From: Armatimonadetes bacterium 55-13 | GTDB taxonomy: Bacteria > Armatimonadota > Fimbriimonadia > Fimbriimonadales > Fimbriimonadaceae | Direction of reading: 5' to 3' | Length of the DNA: 64,000 nucleotides | NCBI GenBank assembly: GCA_001898035.1 | Contig: MKRX01000015.1 | Location: 273,614 to 337,613, forward strand | Shown: positions 31,686-41,147 of the stretch, piece after piece | Layout of the letters: the number at the start of each line of letters is the position of its first letter | Numbering within the stretch: position 1 is the first letter of the stretch | Notes under the pieces: model-generated | What the model saw: the letters and a program-made list of their open reading frames with translations, nothing else | Database searches by the model: none | Told to the model about the DNA's origin: nothing | Program-made: the position numbers and the translations under genes

Positions 31686-31952
31686 ATGGGTGAATTCCCA
31701 AAGCACACTAACGCGCAAATTCACATTGTCGAACCAGGCAACGAGATAGACGCCTATTACAACGTCAACCTTCACTTCCTGCCCCGGGTAGGCGAACACA
31801 TCGAACTGTTCTCGAACCTTGACCTAAAATCCGGGCATTCCCATGTTCATCGGCTTGTTGTGGTCAGCATCGAACATAACGTACATGACATATCAGGCGA
31901 CCAAACCGGGCATCACCTTGTCTCTATCTTCGCAAAATATGCAGAAGGATGA
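31686..31952 (+). CDS. Hypothetical protein of the accessory islet
   Basis: An 88-residue protein. The segments NVNLHFLPRVGEHIELFS, HRLVVVSIEHNVHD and HHLVSIFAKY suggest a small beta-barrel-like domain with several His; similar short proteins often occur near mobile elements, but I do not recognise the family firmly. Start ATG 31686 has no obvious ribosome binding site. It is divergent from the DUF4177-like gene and followed by about 190 bases without genes before the insertion-sequence remnant. Confidence 0.5.
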   Translation: MGEFPKHTNAQIHIVEPGNEIDAYYNVNLHFLPRVGEHIELFSNLDLKSGHSHVHRLVVVSIEHNVHDISGDQTGHHLVSIFAKYAEG

Positions 31953-32117
31953 TCTTGGGAATGTTGGGGACTTGCCCGCGTTTTGGCGCGGTATTGGGCT
32001 TCTGATTTGATGGATGAGGGGCATTGCGGGACACACGCCCGCCGCCCGGAGTTTGTTAAAATAAGCCGGATTTAGGTTCAAAACGACACAAAAAGCCCGT
32101 GCTACGACAGGTTTGAG

Positions 32118-32138
32118 CGTTCCGACAGATAGGTAACA
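32118..32138 (+). repeat. Solo copy of the IS terminal repeat
   Basis: GTTCCGACAGATAGGTAACA closely matches the outward-read right end of the adjacent IS remnant (GTTCCGGACAGATCGGTAAC), with one base missing and one change. It is in direct orientation just 5' of the left end, so it may be left from another copy of the same element. Confidence 0.6.
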
Positions 32139-32141
32139 GGT

Positions 32142-32561
32142 TGTTCCGGACAGATCGGTTACACTTCCTCCCTTCTTTGGAAGGTGGAGCGGATTCCCTC
32201 GAAGGAGTGTTCGGTGATGGAAGAACGTATGCGTTTCATCGTTCGCCTGCTTGAGAGCAAAGAGATGAGCTTGTTATCTCGTGAGTTCGGGATCTCCCGC
32301 AAGACCGGCTACAAGATCTTCGAGCGTTACAAGGATTGCGGACTGGAGGCTTTGACAGATCGGTCCCGTCGTCCTTTTCGCTACGGGAACCAGTTGCCGG
32401 TTCAAGTGGAGACGGCGATCCTGCAGTTAAAGAAGGAGAAGCCTCACTGGGAGCGCACAGCTCAGAGAATTGCTCCTTTGTAAGTTCCCATCGGAGGCGA
32501 ACATTCCACCGAGCACGACGTATGTAGTCCGGAACGTTGTGTTACCGATCTGTCCGGAACG
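32142..32561 (+). mobile_element. IS481-family remnant, internally deleted (MITE-like)
   Basis: About 420 bases bounded by imperfect inverted repeats (left 32142-32164, right 32539-32561) that agree at 21 of 23 positions, with the shared core GTTCCGGACAGATCGGT. Full IS481-type elements are about 1 kb or more; the catalytic DDE part is missing because the frame runs from the N-terminal domain straight into the right repeat. No clear target duplication is visible. It lies 15 bases from the 3' end of tRNA-Arg. Confidence 0.75.
32184..32538 (+). pseudogene. Transposase N-terminal fragment (IS481 family)
   Basis: The intact part (to 32452) reads MRFIVRLLESKEMSLLSREF then GISRKTGYKIFERYKDCG, LTDRSRRPFRYGNQLP and LKKEKPHW, the helix-turn-helix region of IS481 transposases. 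Right after KPHW a net loss of 2 bases shifts the frame, and a stop comes at 32483. The original sense continues in another frame (LRELLLCKFPSEANIPPSTT) up to the right terminal repeat. The catalytic domain is deleted. The product cannot transpose; a truncated DNA-binding peptide could in principle still bind the ends. Confidence 0.8.
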
Positions 32562-32576
32562 TACACACAAATTTAG

Positions 32577-32652
32577 TGGCGGCCCCGGAGGGACTCGAAC
32601 CCCCGACGCCCTCCTTAGGACGGAGGCGCTCTATCCTCTGAGCTACGGAGCC
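32577..32652 (-). tRNA. tRNA-Arg (anticodon CCT)
   Basis: A 76-base cloverleaf on the minus strand. Acceptor stem GGCTCCG with CGGGGCC, then TA and D-arm GCTCAGAGGATAGAGC. Anticodon arm CCTCC-GTCCTAA-GGAGG with anticodon CCT (reads AGG). T-arm GGGGG-TTCGAGT-CCCTC. Discriminator G, and CCA is encoded (32577-32579). The IS remnant and small accessory genes lie on its 3' side, the usual position for inserted DNA. Confidence 0.95.
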
Positions 32653-32765
32653 GCGTAGGGGAATAGTATACAGTGCGGACGGGGTGGAGGAAAAACGTCA
32701 GGCGGAAGGCTCAATCGACAGTTTTGACAAGCAATCTTTCCGATCTGGGGGGGACAATCGGGAGC

Positions 32766-33884
32766 ATGATTGCCGCACTGTTGCTGCTGGCCACGCACTC
32801 GGGGACGCCCGTGCATGCTTGCGGGGCGTACTTGCCGGAATATGACGAACAGGCCGGGTTGCTGGCTTCGATGAACGCTCAGGCTCAGCCGAACTCGGAG
32901 AAGGTCGCGGCGAATCCCGAAGAGAAGCACCTCGTCAACGTTCGCCAACTGACCTTTGGTGGGCAGAATGCGGAAGCTTATTGGAGCGTGGACGGAAAGA
33001 AGATCACGTACCAAACGCGGCAGGCGGGCTATCCGGACGAGCAGATTTTCACGATGAACGCGGATGGGTCGAACAAGACCCTGATGAGCACCGGCAAGGG
33101 TCGATGCACGTGCAGCTACTTCACTCCCGATGGAAAGTGGCTCTACTTCAGCAGTACCCACGAGCGAAACGAGGGGGCGCAGAAGCCGGTGGACATGAGC
33201 AAGGGTTATGTTTGGATGGTAAATCCGGACTTTGCCATCTACCGACGCTCCACCGATCCCAAGAAGAACGCCATTGAGCCGGTCATCAAGAAGGATGGCG
33301 CCTATCTGGCGGAGACCACGATCGCTCCCAACGGCAAGTACATCACCTTCACCAGCGACTTCGAGGGCGACCTTGAGATTTACCGGGCGGATCCCGATGG
33401 CAAGAACATCGTGCGATTGACGGACCACGTGGGTTACGATGGCGGACCGTTCGTGAGCTGGGATTCCAAGAAGATCGTCTACCGAGCGGATACCATTGCC
33501 ACCGACAAGGATCGAGATGACTACAAGGCGCTTCTGAAGGAGCACTTGGTTCGACCGTCGAAGCTGGAGATCTTCATCATGGATGCCGATGGAAAGAACA
33601 AGCGCCAAGTCACCAATCTGGGTTGCGCTTCCTTTGCTCCGTTCCTCTCTCCCGACGGGAAGCGAATCATTTTCAGCTCCAACTATGGCGATCCGAAGGG
33701 TCGCGAGTTCGATCTTTGGATGATCAACATCGACGGTACCGGTCTGGAGCGCATTACGCACACTCCCGAGTTCGACGGCTTCCCGATGTTCACCAAGGAC
33801 GGAAAGCGACTGATTTGGGGCAGTAACCGGTTCGGAAAGGTCAAGGGCGAGACCAATCTGTTTGTCGCCGATTGGAAGAACTAA
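32766..33884 (+). CDS. TolB-like WD40/PD40 beta-propeller protein
   Basis: A 372-residue secreted protein. ATG 32766 starts a signal peptide MIAALLLLATHSGTPVHA. The body has PD40/TolB repeats: VRQLTFGGQNAEAYWSVDGK, IFTMNADGSNKTLMS, YFTPDGKWLYFSSTH, IYRADPDGKNIVRLTDH, IFIMDADGKNKRQVTNLG, LWMINIDGTGLERITH. Such propellers are found in TolB and in many exported proteins of unknown role. No tol genes are adjacent. The frame extends upstream to 32673, but that would remove the signal from the start. The very compact start lies 110 bases from the divergent tRNA. Confidence 0.88.
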   Translation: MIAALLLLATHSGTPVHACGAYLPEYDEQAGLLASMNAQAQPNSEKVAANPEEKHLVNVRQLTFGGQNAEAYWSVDGKKITYQTRQAGYPDEQIFTMNADGSNKTLMSTGKGRCTCSYFTPDGKWLYFSSTHERNEGAQKPVDMSKGYVWMVNPDFAIYRRSTDPKKNAIEPVIKKDGAYLAETTIAPNGKYITFTSDFEGDLEIYRADPDGKNIVRLTDHVGYDGGPFVSWDSKKIVYRADTIATDKDRDDYKALLKEHLVRPSKLEIFIMDADGKNKRQVTNLGCASFAPFLSPDGKRIIFSSNYGDPKGREFDLWMINIDGTGLERITHTPEFDGFPMFTKDGKRLIWGSNRFGKVKGETNLFVADWKN

Positions 33885-33897
33885 CGAGTTCAAATAA

Positions 33898-33929
33898 TTA
33901 ACCCTGGGTCGTGAATGAACCAGGGTTAA
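33898..33929. terminator. Inverted repeat after the propeller gene
   Basis: TTAACCCTGG and CCAGGGTTAA are perfect 10-bp arms with a 12-base loop, 13 bases after the stop. There is no T run, so it may be an end-protecting or binding site rather than a classic terminator. Confidence 0.5.
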
Positions 33930-34086
33930 ACCCACCTTCACTAAGACCGCCGCCATCTTTGCTAACCAAGGACTTCCCGATCGTCATCGGTTGGGAAAGG
34001 TATATTTAGCCTAGACGAGTGCCCCTTGCCTCCGGATCGGAAGCGTTTTCGCCGCGCGAGGTGGCGAACACTTCTTGGAGGCGTCA

Positions 34087-36753
34087 TTGAATAGCTTTAA
34101 TACAAAAACCACGCTCGAAAGCGGATCGAAAAACTACACGATCTACAGCTTTAAGGCTCTCGAAGAGCAAGGCTACAAAGTTAGCCGACTTCCCTACTCC
34201 CTTCGCGTTCTACTGGAGAACCTGCTCCGAACCGAAGGACAAGGTTCAGTCAACAAGCCCGACATTGAGAACCTTTTGAACTGGGCTCCGAAGGCCGATC
34301 CTCAGCACGAAATCGCCTTCTCGCCCGCGCGTGTTCTTCTTCAAGATTTCACCGGCGTTCCCTGCGTGGTCGATCTGGCCGCCATGCGCGACGCCATGAA
34401 GAACCTTGGCGGAGACCCGAACAAGATCAACCCGCTTCAACCGGTCGAACTCGTCATCGACCACTCCGTACAAGTTGACGCCTACGGAAGCGAAGCCGCC
34501 CTGTTGATCAACCGGGATCTCGAATTTGAGCGCAACAACGAGCGCTACCAGTTCTTAAAGTGGGGCCAGAGTGCGCTTGAGAACTTTAAAGTCGTTCCGC
34601 CGAACACCGGCATCTGCCACCAGGTCAACTTGGAGTACCTGGCTCGCGGCGTCTTCGTGAATGAGAAGACGGGCGAAGCGTATCCCGACACCCTGGTCGG
34701 CACCGACAGCCACACGACCATGATCAACGGTCTGGGAGTCCTCGGTTGGGGCGTGGGAGGCATTGAAGCAGAGGCGGCCATGCTCGGCCAGCCGGTCTCG
34801 ATGTTGATCCCGCAAGTCATCGGCTTCAAGCTCTCGGGCAAACTGCGCGAAGGCACTACTTCGACCGACCTGGTGCTCCGCGTGACCGAAATGCTCCGAA
34901 AGAAGGGCGTGGTTGGTAAGTTCGTCGAGTTCTATGGCGCAGGCGCGCTGAGCCTGCCCTTGGCCGACCGAGCGACCATCGGCAACATGGCGCCGGAGTA
35001 CGGCGCGACTTGCGGCATCTTCCCAATCGACGAAGTCACTTTGAAGTACCTCCGACTGACCGGTCGGCCTGAGTGGCAGGTTAAGTTGGTTGAGAACTAC
35101 ACCAAAGCCCAGGGAATTTTTGCAACCCCCGATTCCCCAGAGGCCGAGTACACGGACACTCTGGAACTGGATCTGGACACGGTTGAGCCGAGCGTTTCCG
35201 GTCCGAAGCGTCCGCAGGACCGAGTTGCTCTGAGCCAAGCTCGAGCCAGCCTCCACAACGCCTTCCCGCAGTTGGCTTCCGGCGGCGGCGCAGCGGTGGC
35301 GACCCAGGCGAACGAACTGACCAACGCCAGCGTAGTCATCGCGGCGATCACCTCCTGTACCAACACCTCTAACCCAAGCGTGATGGTTGCGGCAGGTTTG
35401 GTCGCTCGCAATGCGGTTAAGCGTGGTCTCCAGCCGAAGGAATGGGTGAAGACCTCGTTAGCCCCCGGCTCCAAGGTCGTCACGGAATACCTTGAGAAGA
35501 GCAAACTGCTGGACGACTTGAACCAGATCGGGTTCAACGTCGTGGGCTACGGCTGCACGACCTGTATCGGTAACTCTGGTCCGCTGCCGGAGTGGGTTTC
35601 GAAGAAAGTCCAAGAGGACGATCTGGTGGTCTGTAGCGTACTGAGCGGCAACCGAAACTTTGAGGGCCGAATTCAGCAAGACATCAAGGCGAACTACCTG
35701 ATGTCGCCCCCTCTCGTCGTGGCTTATGCCTTGGCGGGAACGATGGAGATCGACCTGCAGAACGACCCGCTCGGCAAGGACCGCGACGGCAACGATGTGT
35801 ACCTGAAGGACATTTGGCCAACTCAGGCAAGCGTCGCTGAGGTCATCGAATCGAGCATCGACCGAGACCTGTTCGAACGCTCCTACACCGATGTCTTCAA
35901 GGGCGATGAGAAGTGGGCCGCGATCGACGCGCCAAGCAGCGACCTGTTCGCTTGGAACGGCGACTCCACCTACATTAAGAATCCGCCTTACTTCGCCGGA
36001 ATGTCCAAGGAAGCCCCTTCGCGAGTTGCCGACCTCGTTGGTTTGAGAGCGCTGGCAGTTCTGGGTGACAGCATCACCACCGACCATATTTCTCCGGCCG
36101 GCGCCATCAAGCTCAATTCACCGGCGGGTCAGTACTTGGTCGGTCGCGGAGTCGAGCCGAAGATGTTCAACTCTTACGGCGCACGCCGAGGTCACGACGA
36201 AGTCATGGTCCGCGGCACCTTTGCCAACGTCCGACTCCGTAACCAATTGGCACCGGGTACCGAGGGTGGATTTACAACCTACTTGCCCACCGGCGAAGTG
36301 ACCACAATCTACGACGCATCGGTTCTTTACAAGCAGTCGGGAACTCCGCTGATCGTCATCGCGGGCAAGGAATACGGTTCCGGCTCCAGTCGCGACTGGG
36401 CAGCCAAGGGAACCAACCTTCTAGGAATCAAGGTTGTTCTCGCCGAGAGCTTCGAGCGAATCCACCGATCGAATTTGGTCGGCATGGGCATCCTCCCGCT
36501 GGAGTTCACCGGTGGCGATAACCGAGAGTCCCTGGGCTTGACCGGCCAAGAAACATTCGACTTGGTTCGATTCTCCGAGGCGATGGCGAGCGGATTTGCC
36601 GATGGCAAGCTCCTGACGATGCGCGCGACTCTGGCTGACGGCTCCGCCAAGGAGTTCACCGTCAAAGTCCGAATCGACACTCCGCAGGAGATTCTCTACT
36701 ACCAGAATGGCGGCATTCTGCAGTACGTGCTCCGGCAGCTCGTTAACGGCTAA
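34087..36753 (+). CDS. acnA: Aconitate hydratase A
   Basis: An 888-residue aconitase of the AcnA/IRP1 type, converting citrate to isocitrate in the citric acid cycle. The 4Fe-4S ligands are the Cys in [10 protein letters not shown] and the two Cys in [13 protein letters not shown]. Other hallmarks: [36 protein letters not shown], and the swivel domain with [26 protein letters not shown] and [20 protein letters not shown] 34087 is chosen because GGAGG lies 5 bases upstream; a TTG at 34075 overlaps that site. It is a single-gene unit closed by a strong terminator. Confidence 0.97.
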   Translation: MNSFNTKTTLESGSKNYTIYSFKALEEQGYKVSRLPYSLRVLLENLLRTEGQGSVNKPDIENLLNWAPKADPQHEIAFSPARVLLQDFTGVPCVVDLAAMRDAMKNLGGDPNKINPLQPVELVIDHSVQVDAYGSEAALLINRDLEFERNNERYQFLKWGQSALENFKVVPPNTGICHQVNLEYLARGVFVNEKTGEAYPDTLVGTDSHTTMINGLGVLGWGVGGIEAEAAMLGQPVSMLIPQVIGFKLSGKLREGTTSTDLVLRVTEMLRKKGVVGKFVEFYGAGALSLPLADRATIGNMAPEYGATCGIFPIDEVTLKYLRLTGRPEWQVKLVENYTKAQGIFATPDSPEAEYTDTLELDLDTVEPSVSGPKRPQDRVALSQARASLHNAFPQLASGGGAAVATQANELTNASVVIAAITSCTNTSNPSVMVAAGLVARNAVKRGLQPKEWVKTSLAPGSKVVTEYLEKSKLLDDLNQIGFNVVGYGCTTCIGNSGPLPEWVSKKVQEDDLVVCSVLSGNRNFEGRIQQDIKANYLMSPPLVVAYALAGTMEIDLQNDPLGKDRDGNDVYLKDIWPTQASVAEVIESSIDRDLFERSYTDVFKGDEKWAAIDAPSSDLFAWNGDSTYIKNPPYFAGMSKEAPSRVADLVGLRALAVLGDSITTDHISPAGAIKLNSPAGQYLVGRGVEPKMFNSYGARRGHDEVMVRGTFANVRLRNQLAPGTEGGFTTYLPTGEVTTIYDASVLYKQSGTPLIVIAGKEYGSGSSRDWAAKGTNLLGIKVVLAESFERIHRSNLVGMGILPLEFTGGDNRESLGLTGQETFDLVRFSEAMASGFADGKLLTMRATLADGSAKEFTVKVRIDTPQEILYYQNGGILQYVLRQLVNG

Positions 36754-36762
36754 GTTCTGAGA

Positions 36763-36798
36763 ATGCCCGTCTCCCCGAGAGGTAAGACGGGCATTTTT
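36763..36798 (+). terminator. Rho-independent terminator of acnA
   Basis: ATGCCCGTCT and AGACGGGCAT form a perfect 10-bp stem with a 12-base loop, followed by five T. It starts 9 bases after the acnA stop. Confidence 0.9.
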
Positions 36799-36892
36799 GT
36801 ACGTAAACGGGGCGTTAAACGTCCTAGGTCCAAGCCACCATTCTGCCGGTTTATAGCAACTCGAAGGGGTCTGACTCGTTAGTATCAGTGAG

Positions 36893-37339
36893 ATGAGGTT
36901 AATTGGTTTGCTTTTGGGCTTGGGAATTCTTGTGGCGGCAGTGGTCGCTCAAGGAAAATCAGACGTGCCGTTCCAGGTGATGGAGCGTGGCGTAAATTCG
37001 GGAGAGCGCGAGCAAGGTCTTAAAGTCATCCGAACGGAAAAGGCTTTCAAGGAGTACTTGAAGGACCGCGGCGAGGACACCCTTCCGAAGGCGTTCAAAG
37101 ATATCGATTGGTCTAAGGATCAGATCGTTGTGGTCTTTGGCGGTGAACAGCCCAGCGGCGGATACGGCGTCGAAGTCAAGAAGATCAACAAGTTGGACGT
37201 TCAACGGCTAGAAATTGAAGCCCAACTCATTCGACCGCGTCCTAACACTATCGTCACGCAAGCGCTCACGACGCCTTACATCATGATCAAGATGGCGCGT
37301 CAGGTCGCGGTGATTCGCGTTCGCTTTATACTGGACTAG
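36893..37339 (+). CDS. PrcB-like secreted protein
   Basis: A 148-residue protein with signal peptide MRLIGLLLGLGILVAAVVAQ. The mature part matches the PrcB C-terminal domain pattern: FQVMERGVNSG, KVIRTEKAFKEYLKDRG, DIDWSKDQIVVVFGGEQPSG, YGVEVKKI, and VTQALTTPYIMIKM. In treponemes PrcB is part of a protease complex; in other bacteria the domain is found in small exported proteins of unknown role. A longer relative is at 38659. The end overlaps the convergent acyltransferase gene by 14 bases. Confidence 0.75.
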   Translation: MRLIGLLLGLGILVAAVVAQGKSDVPFQVMERGVNSGEREQGLKVIRTEKAFKEYLKDRGEDTLPKAFKDIDWSKDQIVVVFGGEQPSGGYGVEVKKINKLDVQRLEIEAQLIRPRPNTIVTQALTTPYIMIKMARQVAVIRVRFILD

Positions 37340-38561
37340 GTTCGGACACTTCTTCGTCCATCATCACGACGGCATAGGTGCGCGTCGCTCCCAAAGTCCG
37401 AAGTGGCAGGGATACCGGGGTGTAAATATCAACCCGATCCACTTGTCGTTTTCCAGCCTTCTTGGACATGAAGGGCCGCTCAAATGCGAGGCTGAAAAGC
37501 CACGTTCCCACCAAGATGATGGGCAGCGCGATGAGCAGACAGTAGCCCATCTCCACCACGCTTCCCTTCACCCACGTCGGTCGGTAAACGTAGAGCGCTT
37601 GCAGGATGGGGTGGTGCATGAGATACAGGCTGTAAGAGAATGCACCGAGCTTCACCAGCGGTCGCCATCCAAAGAATCCAGGGAGCTTTACCCAGGGAGC
37701 GACTGCGCCCAGATAGACCAGGCAGGAAACGGCGAGTCCCATCCAAAGATCACTCGGGACAATATCTTTGGATTGCAGGGTGTAACCCATCCCTGCGAGG
37801 ACAGCCACGCAAACCAGAGATGCAAGTTTCGGAACGATGCCCACACGCAAATTCGGCTTGTAGGAAAGATGAGCGGTGGCCATGCCGAGGCAGAAAAGCG
37901 GCACAAACCACGGATACAGCTTCATCGAAACGGGAAGTTGGTAGAGGCAGAGGTACGCAACAAGCCCCCCCGCCGCCACGAGCGCTACTCGGCCCAATCG
38001 ATGCAGGATCCAGACAAGGATTGGGAAGACCACATACAATTGCGCCTCGATGGCGATGCTCCACAGAACGCCATTGATCTTGTACATCCAATCCGGCGAG
38101 AAGTTGTGGACCATGAAGACATGGGCCAACAGGTTCTCCCTCGTCACGGGAACGTATTGGCTGAACGGCATCCCTGACTGATGCTGAGTAATCCAAATGC
38201 AAACGCCCACTGAAAGCGCCAAGCAGGCGTAGTATGCGGGCAAGATTCGCCAAGCCCGGCGAGCATAGAATCGCTTGAGGTCGTGAATGCGGCCATCTTT
38301 GCCGTTGAACAAAGAAAGCTGAAGACAGAAGCCGGAAAGAACGATGAAGGCGGCGACGGCGAGATGTCCGTAGGAGAACGGCGCCATCAACCTTTGGAGC
38401 CAAATCGGCGAAATGCTCTTCCCTTCCAGAAAGCGCGGATCGACCATATTGACGAAATGGCCAAGCACCACGTAGAGCGCTGCGACGCCTCGCATCCCCT
38501 CGATAAGCTCTAATCGCTCGGTGGGGTTGACGGGCGAGCGTTTGCTCGCAAGACGGCGCAT
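37326..38561 (-). CDS. Acyltransferase 3 family (OafA/YrhL-like) membrane protein
   Basis: A 411-residue integral membrane protein with about ten hydrophobic helices. The family signature is near the start: RLELIEGMRGVAALYVVLGHF with the catalytic His, and FAIVLSGF-like AAFIVLSGFCLQLSLF. WSIAIEAQLYVVFPILVWIL is also typical. These enzymes transfer acetyl or other acyl groups from the cytoplasm onto surface sugars such as polysaccharides or peptidoglycan. ATG 38561 puts the signature 20 residues from the start; the frame is open further upstream without a good start. It shares a divergent promoter region (38562-38658) with the second PrcB-like gene. Confidence 0.88.
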   Translation of the reverse strand: MRRLASKRSPVNPTERLELIEGMRGVAALYVVLGHFVNMVDPRFLEGKSISPIWLQRLMAPFSYGHLAVAAFIVLSGFCLQLSLFNGKDGRIHDLKRFYARRAWRILPAYYACLALSVGVCIWITQHQSGMPFSQYVPVTRENLLAHVFMVHNFSPDWMYKINGVLWSIAIEAQLYVVFPILVWILHRLGRVALVAAGGLVAYLCLYQLPVSMKLYPWFVPLFCLGMATAHLSYKPNLRVGIVPKLASLVCVAVLAGMGYTLQSKDIVPSDLWMGLAVSCLVYLGAVAPWVKLPGFFGWRPLVKLGAFSYSLYLMHHPILQALYVYRPTWVKGSVVEMGYCLLIALPIILVGTWLFSLAFERPFMSKKAGKRQVDRVDIYTPVSLPLRTLGATRTYAVVMMDEEVSEPSPV

Positions 38562-38658
38562 ACGTCCATGATGACACTGCGCAAGACCTCGGCGAACCCT
38601 GCTAGGATTGCCGATCCTTGGCTGTAACACTCCGCTTCTCCGTGCGTCAATATAGGAC

Positions 38659-39264
38659 ATGAGACCGTCGTCCTTGTTAGCTAAGACGTTAGTGGCCGCC
38701 TGTGCGTTTTGCATATTTGCGGTAAGCCAGGCGCTTCCACAGTTCAACCTGGCGAATCAGATCAATTGGAGGACCTACGTCCAAGGAGCGTTCAGTCAGG
38801 TCCAGAACTTTGAAACGAACGTTTTTGAGACGGAGGGCCAGTTCCAACTGTATTGGGAAAAGAAGATTGGCAAGCTGGGTGGAAACCTTCCTGCTACCGG
38901 AGTGGACTGGTCCCGAGAGAAATTGGTGGCCATCAATCTCGGGATCCGCCCCAACACCGGCTATGAACTTTATGTTCAAAACGTCTCGCGTGGAAACGCG
39001 GCGGAGATCGTTGTGAACTTCCGCGAACGATTGCCTATCCCCAACGTTCGTTACGCTCAGGTGCAGTCGAGCCCCTTTGTGGTCATCAAGGTTCAGCGGG
39101 AAGCGGGACGAATCATTTTTAAGGGAGAAAAAGTCAGCGGCTCCATCATGCCGGGTGGCACGGTGATCTTTCCTCCGAACCAACAAGGCTCTTGCTGTGG
39201 AGACAATTGTAAGTGCTGTAGTTCTTGTGGCTGTGGTTGCCAGCGTAAGCGAGGCGGCAACTAG
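38659..39264 (+). CDS. PrcB-like secreted protein with Cys-rich tail
   Basis: A 201-residue protein. Signal: LLAKTLVAACAFCIFAVSQA. The domain of about 40-155 follows the same pattern as the 36893 gene: NVFETEGQFQLYWEKKIG, GVDWSREKLVAINLGIRPN, TGYELYVQNV, and QSSPFVVIKVQ. A tail of about 18 residues from 180 on, SCCGDNCKCCSSCGCGCQ, contains eight Cys, then a basic end QRKRGG. Such density suggests metal binding or disulfide cross-linking; neither is known for this family. It may be a diverged duplicate of the 36893 gene. Confidence 0.75.
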   Translation: MRPSSLLAKTLVAACAFCIFAVSQALPQFNLANQINWRTYVQGAFSQVQNFETNVFETEGQFQLYWEKKIGKLGGNLPATGVDWSREKLVAINLGIRPNTGYELYVQNVSRGNAAEIVVNFRERLPIPNVRYAQVQSSPFVVIKVQREAGRIIFKGEKVSGSIMPGGTVIFPPNQQGSCCGDNCKCCSSCGCGCQRKRGGN

Positions 39265-39303
39265 GGCCTATCGGCGGTCATGCCAAGTAAATAAACTCGG
39301 GGC

Positions 39304-40539
39304 ATGACCGCCGAAATTGTGTCCGTCGGAACTGAGCTCCTGCTCGGTCAGATCATCGACACTCATGCGCCGACCATGGCGCGGATCTTGGCCGATTGCG
39401 GGATCTCGTGCACTCGCCGGGTGACCATTGGCGACAACATGGAGCGGCTAGTCGCAACTCTTCGCGACGCGCTCTCGAGGGCCGATATGGTGGTCACCGT
39501 TGGCGGTCTTGGTCCCACTCAAGATGACATCACCCGGGACGGAATTGCCGTGGCCCTGGACGACGAGCTGGAACTAGTGCCCGAGCTAGAGGAAAGACTT
39601 CGCGAGATCTTTTCGGTCCGAAAGATCAAGTGGGTGGACTCCAACCTTCGACAAGCAACCAAGCCCAAGAGCGGAACCGCCATCGACAATCCCAATGGCA
39701 CGGCGCCGGGCCTCATCTGCGAGAAAGATGGCAAGATCGTCATCGCTTTGCCTGGTCCGAAGAACGAGTTCAATCCGATGGCAGATGGCCCTGTTCGCCG
39801 CTACCTGGAACGCGTCCAAGGCGGGCAGGTTATTCATTCCCGTACCCTTCGAATCTGCGGGATTGGCGAGAGCGCGGTTGAAGAGATGGTCAAGGAATTG
39901 ATGCAGGGCAGCAACCCGACGGTTGCGCCGTATGCTCAACCCGCCGAGGTTCACCTGCGCGTGACGGCCCGCGCCGCTTCTCGAGCCGAAGCAGATGCGC
40001 TTATTGATCCGGTGGAGGAGCGACTTCGAACGATCCTCGGCTCTGCGATCTATGGAGTGAACGACACAACCTTGGAAGCGGCGACTCTGGAGATGCTCCG
40101 CGAACGCGGCGAAAAAGTTGCCGTGGCCGAGAGTCTTACCGGGGGTTGGCTGGGGATGCGACTGACTTCAGTTGCGGGCTCAAGCGAAGTCTTCGTTGGA
40201 GGAGCCATTACCTACACCATTCCCCTGAAGGAGTCCTTGCTGGGAGTCTCAAAGGAGATCTTGGACGGGCCAGGCCCGGTCTCCGAAGAGTGCGCCCGCG
40301 CGATGGCAGAAGGAGCCCGTGATCGGTTGGGAGCTACCTACGGGGTTTCTCTCACCGGAAACGCCGGGCCAACAAGCGACGATGGAAGTACACCGGTGGG
40401 GCTGGTCTATTTGGGTTTGGCGACTCCCGAGGGAGTGGAGGTTGAAAGTGTCACCTTCCGCGGTCAACGGGATGACATCCGTCAACGCTCCACTCAATGG
40501 GCGCTGGTGAAGCTTCGCGACAAGCTTCTGGGGCGTTAA
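39304..40539 (+). CDS. cinA: CinA family protein (competence/damage-inducible, NMN deamidase domain)
   Basis: A 411-residue two-domain protein. The N-terminal MoaB-like (MPT-binding) domain starts AEIVSVGTELLLGQIIDTH and contains GGLGPTQDDITRDGIA and LPGPKNEF; in CinA it acts as ADP-ribose pyrophosphatase. The C-terminal PncC-type amidohydrolase domain (about 255-411) contains VAVAESLTGGWLGMRLTSV, GGAITYTIPLKESLLGV and GNAGPTSDD, and would deamidate nicotinamide mononucleotide for NAD recycling. Full length matches the family. It starts 39 bases after the Cys-tail gene and ends overlapping the convergent hydrolase by 4 bases. Confidence 0.95.
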   Translation: MTAEIVSVGTELLLGQIIDTHAPTMARILADCGISCTRRVTIGDNMERLVATLRDALSRADMVVTVGGLGPTQDDITRDGIAVALDDELELVPELEERLREIFSVRKIKWVDSNLRQATKPKSGTAIDNPNGTAPGLICEKDGKIVIALPGPKNEFNPMADGPVRRYLERVQGGQVIHSRTLRICGIGESAVEEMVKELMQGSNPTVAPYAQPAEVHLRVTARAASRAEADALIDPVEERLRTILGSAIYGVNDTTLEAATLEMLRERGEKVAVAESLTGGWLGMRLTSVAGSSEVFVGGAITYTIPLKESLLGVSKEILDGPGPVSEECARAMAEGARDRLGATYGVSLTGNAGPTSDDGSTPVGLVYLGLATPEGVEVESVTFRGQRDDIRQRSTQWALVKLRDKLLGR

Positions 40540-41147
40540 GCCAACCAGTTTCGAATCGCTTCGACTTCTTCTCGAGTCAGGTTGTGGCCAGCGTCAACCC
40601 AGAAGTGGGTCACGTCGGCTCCGCCGTCTCGAAACGTCTGCGCCAATTGGCTCACGTTTTCGACCGGCACCATCGAGTCGTACTTGCCCGAGGAAACGAA
40701 TACTCGCTTTCCGGCAAGCTGGGGAGTCGCGGGACTCTCCAAGGTCACCATCGATCGGATCAGCACACCCTGCGCTATTGCCTCTGGCCTCAGCAATAAG
40801 AGGGTCGAGGCGATGTTCGCGCCGTTCGAGAATCCCACCGCCGTCACTTGATTCGGATCGTAGCCGTATTGCTTCGCCGCATCTGCGAGGAAGTCAGCTA
40901 ACGCGTTCGTCTCCTCACGAAGGTTGTCTAGGTCAAACACGCCTTCCGCAAACCTTCGGAAGAACCTTGGCATTCCTCGTTCACTGATTCTCCCCCTTGG
41001 ACTGAGGATCGCTGCCCCGGGTAAGAGGGCCTCGCCCAAGGGGATCAGATCGTTTTCGTCGCCACCGGTCCCGTGGAGGAGAAGGAGCGTTCGCTTTTCC
41101 TCCGGATTGGTGGCCGGAATGAACTTGTGCAGAAAGGTCTCAGACAT
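40536..41147 (-). CDS. Alpha/beta hydrolase, phospholipase/carboxylesterase (MhqD-like)
   Basis: A 203-residue soluble esterase. LLLLHGTGGDENDLIPLGEAL contributes the oxyanion region, the nucleophile Ser is in VGFSNGANIAS, the acid Asp in GKYDSMVPV and the His in VDAGHNLT. It belongs to the group around MhqD, which in Bacillus is induced by quinones and catechols. It follows the ring-cleavage-type dioxygenase with an 8-base overlap, so both form one operon, matching the mhq gene pairing. Confidence 0.9.
   Translation of the reverse strand: MSETFLHKFIPATNPEEKRTLLLLHGTGGDENDLIPLGEALLPGAAILSPRGRISERGMPRFFRRFAEGVFDLDNLREETNALADFLADAAKQYGYDPNQVTAVGFSNGANIASTLLLLRPEAIAQGVLIRSMVTLESPATPQLAGKRVFVSSGKYDSMVPVENVSQLAQTFRDGGADVTHFWVDAGHNLTREEVEAIRNWLA

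Noticed and set aside
32643-33956. 437-codon frame antisense to the TolB-like protein
   Set aside because: No recognisable domain; it is the mirror of a clearly coding propeller gene and also overlaps the tRNA.
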